A DNA stretch of 8,455 nt, from contig JAGMDP010000094.1 in NCBI GenBank assembly GCA_023128635.1, forward strand, positions 1 through 8,455. The letters run 5' to 3'. How positions within the stretch are numbered: position 1 is the first letter of the stretch; every line of letters begins with the position of its first letter. This document shows, one piece after another, positions 4,683 to 8,455 of the stretch. Below the pieces are notes generated by a model. That model made no database searches. It was not told the DNA's origin and saw nothing but the letters and a program-made list of their open reading frames with translations. Both the position numbers and the translations under genes were made by a program. Origin of the DNA: Candidatus Heimdallarchaeota archaeon. Its GTDB lineage: Archaea > Asgardarchaeota > Heimdallarchaeia > JABLTI01.

Positions 4683-5901
4683 AATCTTTAGATTTGAGCT
4701 TAATCCTTGCAAAAACTGAAATAACCATTACTAGAACGAACGGGATGTATGGAATATATGATCCAGATACAGTGGGTATTTCTTGTGGAACGGTTAAGTT
4801 TAGATTGAATATAGTTACATAAGTATCAGAAAAACCACCACTCTCATTTTGGTATGCGTTTTTGGTTGGGAAGTTCGTAGAACTAGTATAACCAGAAACA
4901 ATGATATGACCATTGGAATTGATAGCTGCTTTCTGCCCTCTATCATCAGAATTCCCACCCAAGTAGGTCGAATACTTAACAGTTTCATTTAGAAAACCTT
5001 TAGCAACAAATGAATTTGATGACCCACCAACAGGTGTGGATTGATAAGGTTGTTCAATAGGGAGATTTAACGAAGTTGTTCTCCCAGTAATTGCAAAAAC
5101 ATTATCTTTTACTGCTACACCATGTATTTCATCAATGCCTGAGCCACCATAAAAGGAACTGAAAACTCTGGTTTGACCATCTGTTGAAAAAGCAGTAATA
5201 AATCCATCCATGGAACCACCACCATAAGAGCTTTGGAACGCATCATTGGATATTGGGAAATTATAGAATGAATTTGTACTACCCACAAAGATAATATTGT
5301 AATTCTCATCAAAAGTCAGGTCATATGCTCTATCTGCATCTGTTCCTCCGTAAAATGTTGAGAATGCTAAAGAGCCATTTGAGAAGAATTTAGCAAGAAA
5401 GGCATCATATGCTCCGTAATTATATGTACTATCATAGGCATCCTTGGTTGGAAAACCATTTGAACCAGTTAGACCTGTGAGTACAAGGTCGTCATTATGA
5501 TCGAACTTATTGCAGATGCTCCCCTCATTACCCGTCGAACCAAGAAAGGTAGAGAACTCAATTGATTGTCCATTTGCTGCAAACAAGGTCACATACATGT
5601 CTGTTGACCCATCTGTTTTTGTAGCTTGATAAGCACTAACTATAGGAAAATCAGCAGAGTAAGTACTCCCTGATATAGCCATTTTATTATTTGAATCAAA
5701 ATCAACTCCGTAACCCCAGTCATCCTCTGTTCCACCGAGGTAAGTCGAAAAAAGAAGCGAACCTGAACTACTGAATTTCGCGAGAAAGATATCAGTTAAA
5801 TAAAACTCTCCACCATTATGAGTTCCTTGGTAAGCACTCTGAAGAGGCAAATCTGTTGAAGTTGTAGTGCCAACTACAGCAATTTCCCCTGCACTATTCA
5901 C
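4681..5901 (-). CDS. SBBP-repeat beta-propeller surface protein, C-terminal part of a frameshifted gene
   Basis: This 406-residue frame contains five full SBBP-type units and the end of a sixth, each built as DxFLAKF-x-x-x-G-x-x-x-FSTYLGG-x-x-x-D-x-x-x-x-x-x-D-x-x-x-x-I-x-x-x-G-x-T-x-S-x-x-F-P-x-x-x-A-Y-Q. After the last partial unit (SDTYVTIFNLNL) comes a short Pro-rich linker and one membrane helix (about 382-400, YIPYIPFVLVMVISVFARI), then a basic tail KLKSKD. This is the architecture of an archaeal protein anchored at the C-terminus with its domain outside the cell. The nominal GTG start at 5901 lies in the middle of a repeat unit and is not real. The same frame stays open beyond 6000 and continues the unit as YDAFIYKLSPNGQSL. 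The true start is that of the fragment at 5976-6356, in another frame. Confidence 0.85.
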   Translation of the reverse strand: MNSAGEIAVVGTTTSTDLPLQSAYQGTHNGGEFYLTDIFLAKFSSSGSLLFSTYLGGTEDDWGYGVDFDSNNKMAISGSTYSADFPIVSAYQATKTDGSTDMYVTLFAANGQSIEFSTFLGSTGNEGSICNKFDHNDDLVLTGLTGSNGFPTKDAYDSTYNYGAYDAFLAKFFSNGSLAFSTFYGGTDADRAYDLTFDENYNIIFVGSTNSFYNFPISNDAFQSSYGGGSMDGFITAFSTDGQTRVFSSFYGGSGIDEIHGVAVKDNVFAITGRTTSLNLPIEQPYQSTPVGGSSNSFVAKGFLNETVKYSTYLGGNSDDRGQKAAINSNGHIIVSGYTSSTNFPTKNAYQNESGGFSDTYVTIFNLNLTVPQEIPTVSGSYIPYIPFVLVMVISVFARIKLKSKD

Positions 5902-6185
5902 TGCTACGTTTGCTGCCCATTCTTCCCCACTACCACCAAAATACGTAGCAAAGATGAGTGATTGCCCGTTAGGACTTAGCTTGTAAATAAAAGCATCATA
6001 TGACCTCCGCCAAAGGTCGCTTGGTAAGCATTAATCACCGGAAAATCTGTGGACGAACTAGTTCTACCTACTACGATAATGTTCCCAGAGGAATCAATAG
6101 TCATTCCTGATTGGCCAATATCTTCTGCATTCGCACGGTACTCTGCGCCACTCCCACCTAAATATGTTGAAACATTCAAATGATC
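4830..6185 (-). repeat. Seven tandem SBBP beta-propeller units
   Basis: With the frame repaired, seven units of about 60 residues can be laid out, each carrying the core F-S-T-Y-L-G-G or a near variant: VSTYLGGSG, FATYFGGSG, FSTYLGGTE, FSTFLGSTG, FSTFYGGTD, FSSFYGGSG and YSTYLGGNS. The series begins without the DAFLAKF strand and ends with a lone one (SDTYVTIF). The missing strand of the first blade is therefore supplied by the end of the last, the usual ring closure of propellers. Boundaries are approximate. Confidence 0.7.
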
Positions 6186-6356
6186 AGGTAATGTTTCATC
6201 TGAAGTAGCTAATCTGTTTGAATTAATTACAGATCCAAAATTAAAGCTCATAACATTATGATTTCCTAAAATTAATACAGAGATTAAAACTGCACTGAAA
6301 AAAAGAATTAATGTTTTCCTGCCTTTTTCCTGTTGTTTTGCATTCAACTGCAACAC
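5976..6356 (-). CDS. SBBP-repeat beta-propeller surface protein, N-terminal part of a frameshifted gene
   Basis: This fragment supplies the start of the propeller protein. Lys/Arg-rich residues 7-14 are followed by a hydrophobic segment (about 15-31, TLILFFSAVLISVLILG), an export signal or N-terminal anchor. The first SBBP unit is HLNVSTYLGGSGAEY, IDSSGNIIVVGRTSSSTDFP, AYQATFGGG. Right after GGG the frame runs into HMMLLFTS and stops. One extra base near 6000 would instead continue into YDAFIYKLSPNG of the downstream frame, so a one-base loss near 6000-6006 (or a sequencing error) split the gene. Start choice: the GTG at 6356 is 26-27 bases from the TATA box centre and would be leaderless. 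A TTG at 6347 with AGGTG (6354-6358) six bases before it is the alternative. Together the parts would make about 558 residues. Confidence 0.8.
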   Translation of the reverse strand: MLQLNAKQQEKGRKTLILFFSAVLISVLILGNHNVMSFNFGSVINSNRLATSDETLPDHLNVSTYLGGSGAEYRANAEDIGQSGMTIDSSGNIIVVGRTSSSTDFPVINAYQATFGGGHMMLLFTS

Positions 6357-6378
6357 CTAAGAATATTTATGTGGTGCG

Positions 6379-6386
6379 ATATATAA
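6379..6386 (-). promoter_or_regulatory. TATA box of the SBBP gene
   Basis: The minus strand reads TTATATAT, with its centre 26-27 bases before the GTG at 6356. This is the ideal archaeal distance for transcription to begin at the first base of that codon, so leaderless expression is likely. Confidence 0.55.
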
Positions 6387-6408
6387 GGAAAAGCATAGGA
6401 TATCGAAA

Positions 6409-6449
6409 TCAAAGGAAAGAACTCTAAAATATTAGAAATCATAATGATT
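6409..6449 (-). terminator. Possible terminator of the large helix-turn-helix gene
   Basis: A dyad AATCAT-A-ATGATT (6437-6449) overlaps the stop codon at 6448-6450. A short TCTAA/TTAGA dyad lies at 6423-6435, and a pyrimidine-rich GTTCTTTCCTTTGATTTC follows on the minus strand. The TTCTTTC element recalls the other gene ends in the window. The stems are weak. Confidence 0.3.
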
Positions 6450-8232
6450 ATTCTTTGAAATCAATTATTCTCCATTTCCGTTCATCAAAATCGTATAAAT
6501 CTTGAAGAGGAACAAAATTAAGCTTATGAAATCTAACTGTATAGAAAGTTGTTGCTAAACCTTGTTCTTCTAGATACTCTTGTATTACTTCTTTTATCGG
6601 ATGAGTGTGAGCAACACCAGGTATATTGAATATGTGTCGATCATAAAGTTTTTTTTGTCCTAATTGTGAGAAAATTTGTAATTTATTGGTTATTAATCTA
6701 ATATCCTTATCCGAATATCCATTTGAGGTTGGTATTTCAAAAATTAAAACATCGGGAATTCGCTTCATTAGATTTCTCATATACAATGAGAAAGATAAAA
6801 GTCCTTTATTTCTTGCTCGTAATTCATTCTGATATAGTAAATCTGTTTGGGCATCAATATCAGTAATTGGAATATCATTTTTCATATAGAATTTCTTGAA
6901 TTCATTAATTGATACACCATATCTAGATCTTAGAAGAAGTTTAGAATTTAAGACAGATAGAAAATTGAGTAAATTTTGATCTAGATTCAAAGGTTTATCT
7001 TTTACAGGTAAAATTGAACTCCTTTTATGATGATAGAATGTGAATTTTCTCAATGATGTTTCATCTTGAGAAATAAAATTTCTGAAAGTGCTTATTGATG
7101 AATTATAGGGTAAATTTGTAATGGTGAAATTTCTATATGTTTCTCTTACCAATTGCAAACAATAATCATTGATTAATCCTTTATCTTTCATTCTATTTAA
7201 TTTGTATTCAAGTTGCTTACTAATTATGTGAGGACAATTTAATGCCGGAGAATATAGAACATCTATTTTAGAATCAGTTCCTAGAAATATGGATCTTAAA
7301 TAAGGAATTTTGATTAGGTCTTGAGTTAGTTTTTCAGTAATACTTCTTTTATTTAAAGTAATTTTAAACAAATAGTTATGTAAATTTATCTTCTCATAAT
7401 TAATATCTGTTCGCCAATAAGTAGTAAAAGATTCATTTAACGCCTTAAATCGTTTAGCAATTGTTTTTTGAGATAAATCTAATTTTCGAGCAATATATGA
7501 GGTAGTTCCTTTTTCAGGTCCTAACTCAAGAAGTAATTCAATTATTTCTATAAGTTTCAAATTAGTATAAAATGGTAAAATCGAATCCCCTTCTTTGATG
7601 GTTTTTGAGAAGGTCCAATCTGAAAATTGTTTAATAATTTCTTTTGAATTACTTAACTTCTTCTTGAGTGTTTTTTCATACTCTTCTAAAACATCAGAAA
7701 AAGGGACGTTATTTCTAATAAGTAGTAAGAGTAAGTTATCCCAATAGTACATACTAAAGCCTGCAATTTCCTCTGAATATATTTTTGATCTTATTGCAGA
7801 AAGTATGGGATTATCTATTGTATCAATTTTGAATAATTCAACAACAAGTAGAATTGTTATGATATTGATTATTGCTTCAATAATTCCATCTTTTTCAATC
7901 TCGAAGAAGAGTAGAAGGCTTTCTTTGATAATTAAAAAAGTTAAAAGGTAAATTCTTGTTTTTGATTGCATGGCCAATATCCAATCTGCAAACACTACTC
8001 TTTCATTTAAACGATTTAAACCAAAATCTGCTCCTAAATCTTCTTTTACCTTGCCAAAAGTGATATTTCTCCTTTCAATTTTAGGAGAGAAATTCAAATA
8101 ATTCGAAAGAATAGATATTATACCTTTCATTTGCTTATTAAGTAATTCAGTAATTTCTGACTTCTTCATTGTAGCAAGATCAGCTAAAAAAAATAGCTTT
8201 TCAATTATCGCATCTCGAAAAGGAGGTTTCAT
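6448..8232 (-). CDS. Large helix-turn-helix protein, likely transcription regulator of unknown family
   Basis: A 594-residue protein that I cannot place in a named family. Residues 1-215 are helical, with a very hydrophobic stretch (about 93-133) broken by charged residues, probably a buried core rather than membrane helices. The clearest domain is a helix-turn-helix at about 226-270: LIEIIELLLELGP, then TSYIARKLDLSQKTIAKRFKAL. The turn around L253-S254 and the recognition helix QKTIAKRFKAL are typical of DNA-binding winged helices. After it, 285-375 (FKITLNK ... IPYLRSIFLG ... IDVLYSP ... KGLINDYCLQLV) suggests an alpha/beta ligand-sensing domain like those of Lrp-type regulators. Residues 415-580 may be a second, diverged copy. 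The ATG at 8232 has no ribosome binding site; a TATA-like box about 41 bases upstream suggests a short leader. It is a lone gene whose upstream palindrome may be its own operator. Function inferred only from the helix-turn-helix. Confidence 0.65.
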   Translation of the reverse strand: MKPPFRDAIIEKLFFLADLATMKKSEITELLNKQMKGIISILSNYLNFSPKIERRNITFGKVKEDLGADFGLNRLNERVVFADWILAMQSKTRIYLLTFLIIKESLLLFFEIEKDGIIEAIINIITILLVVELFKIDTIDNPILSAIRSKIYSEEIAGFSMYYWDNLLLLLIRNNVPFSDVLEEYEKTLKKKLSNSKEIIKQFSDWTFSKTIKEGDSILPFYTNLKLIEIIELLLELGPEKGTTSYIARKLDLSQKTIAKRFKALNESFTTYWRTDINYEKINLHNYLFKITLNKRSITEKLTQDLIKIPYLRSIFLGTDSKIDVLYSPALNCPHIISKQLEYKLNRMKDKGLINDYCLQLVRETYRNFTITNLPYNSSISTFRNFISQDETSLRKFTFYHHKRSSILPVKDKPLNLDQNLLNFLSVLNSKLLLRSRYGVSINEFKKFYMKNDIPITDIDAQTDLLYQNELRARNKGLLSFSLYMRNLMKRIPDVLIFEIPTSNGYSDKDIRLITNKLQIFSQLGQKKLYDRHIFNIPGVAHTHPIKEVIQEYLEEQGLATTFYTVRFHKLNFVPLQDLYDFDERKWRIIDFKE

Positions 8233-8243
8233 TGATTAATCAA
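8232..8243. promoter_or_regulatory. 12-bp palindrome at the start codon of the helix-turn-helix gene, candidate operator
   Basis: TTGATTAATCAA is a perfect palindrome that includes the first base of the ATG. It falls about 5-16 bases after the transcription start predicted from the TATA-like box at 8268-8278. A regulator bound here would block its own transcription. No other exact copy was noticed in the intergenic regions of the window. Confidence 0.4.
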
Positions 8244-8267
8244 CTTTTTTTAAAGTAGTTTGCTTAT

Positions 8268-8278
8268 GTTATTTAAAC
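8268..8278 (-). promoter_or_regulatory. TATA-like box of the helix-turn-helix gene
   Basis: The minus strand reads GTTTAAATAAC, centred about 41 bases before the ATG at 8232. Predicted transcription start is near 8247, leaving a leader of about 15 bases without a ribosome binding site. Confidence 0.4.
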
Positions 8279-8303
8279 TGAAATATCCAAATTTAACCTT
8301 TTT

Positions 8304-8455
8304 TACTTAAATAAGTATCTAAATAATGTTCCTAATTCCTAGAATAAGAATCAGAAGATTTTTGTCGCTTTTTTCTAAGTGTGATTTTTCGAATTTTAAA
8401 ATCAGAAAAACAATTTTTTTGTGTTTTAAGCAAAGGAAAAAATCAACCCTAAGGT
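8304..8455. other. AT-rich non-coding end of the window with two dyads
   Basis: No gene was found here. TACTTA-AA-TAAGTA (8304-8317) is a symmetric dyad upstream of the helix-turn-helix promoter and could be a second binding site. TGATTTT (8382-8388) and AAAATCA (8398-8404) are 7-bp arms around 9 bases and could form a weak hairpin. AATCAGAA followed by a T-rich run occurs twice (from about 8349 and 8400). The rest is T-rich sequence, possibly the 3' region of a gene beyond the window. Confidence 0.3.

Noticed and set aside
5990..6012. Programmed ribosomal frameshift in the propeller gene
   Set aside because: The junction GGCGGAGGTCATATGATGC has no slippery repeat and no evident stimulatory structure; loss of a base or a sequence error is simpler.
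4790..6185. CRISPR-like or DNA-level tandem repeat in the propeller region
   Set aside because: The repetition is at the protein level (blades of about 60 residues); the nucleotide sequence of the units has diverged and there are no spacers.
6800..8000. Multi-pass membrane protein in the N-terminal part of the 594-residue protein
   Set aside because: The hydrophobic stretch near residues 93-133 is interrupted by K, E and D residues and lacks clean helices of membrane length, which fits a buried helical core better.

Overview
The window reads as an AT-rich archaeal chromosome segment. Genes are preceded by TATA-like boxes rather than -35/-10 promoters. Several genes appear to use GTG or TTG starts, some with GGAG-type ribosome binding sites and some apparently leaderless. 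Genes end in T-rich tracts, often without a strong hairpin. The mix of a secreted SBBP beta-propeller protein, TIGR04076-type proteins and a very large helix-turn-helix protein would fit an Asgard-type or other mesophilic uncultured archaeon. No marker gene is present, so the lineage is a guess.

Layout. Bases 1-114 (+) are the Lys-rich C-terminal tail of a gene that begins outside the window. Next on the + strand is a GNAT-fold protein with two GNAT-like halves (258-1148), which converges on everything that follows. All remaining genes are on the minus strand. Bases 3454-1177 hold a compact five-gene cluster, in transcription order: an NTF2-like/lumazine-binding-like small protein, three tandem paralogs of the Cys-containing TIGR04076 family, and a class I SAM-dependent methyltransferase. 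Gaps are 17-39 bases. Bases 4542-3679 encode a sugar phosphate isomerase/epimerase-like TIM barrel with its own promoter. Bases 6356-4681 encode a membrane-anchored SBBP-repeat protein split by an apparent one-base frameshift. Bases 8232-6448 encode a 594-residue protein with a central helix-turn-helix and two possible regulator-like modules, and a perfect 12-bp palindrome overlaps its start codon.

How the parts may work together. The most distinctive unit is the NTF2-like / 3x TIGR04076 / methyltransferase cluster. The TIGR04076 copies keep the same N-terminal motif, three Cys positions and the C-terminal DG-RPV-FKLER signature, but differ around the middle Cys. This suggests duplication followed by specialisation. 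The promoter region of the cluster carries three ATCCCAA-type boxes, a candidate operator. The biochemical role of TIGR04076 is, to my knowledge, unestablished, so the pathway cannot be named. The propeller protein probably sits on the outer face of the membrane. The large helix-turn-helix protein may regulate itself and possibly its neighbours. No tRNA, rRNA, CRISPR array, insertion sequence or integrase was seen.
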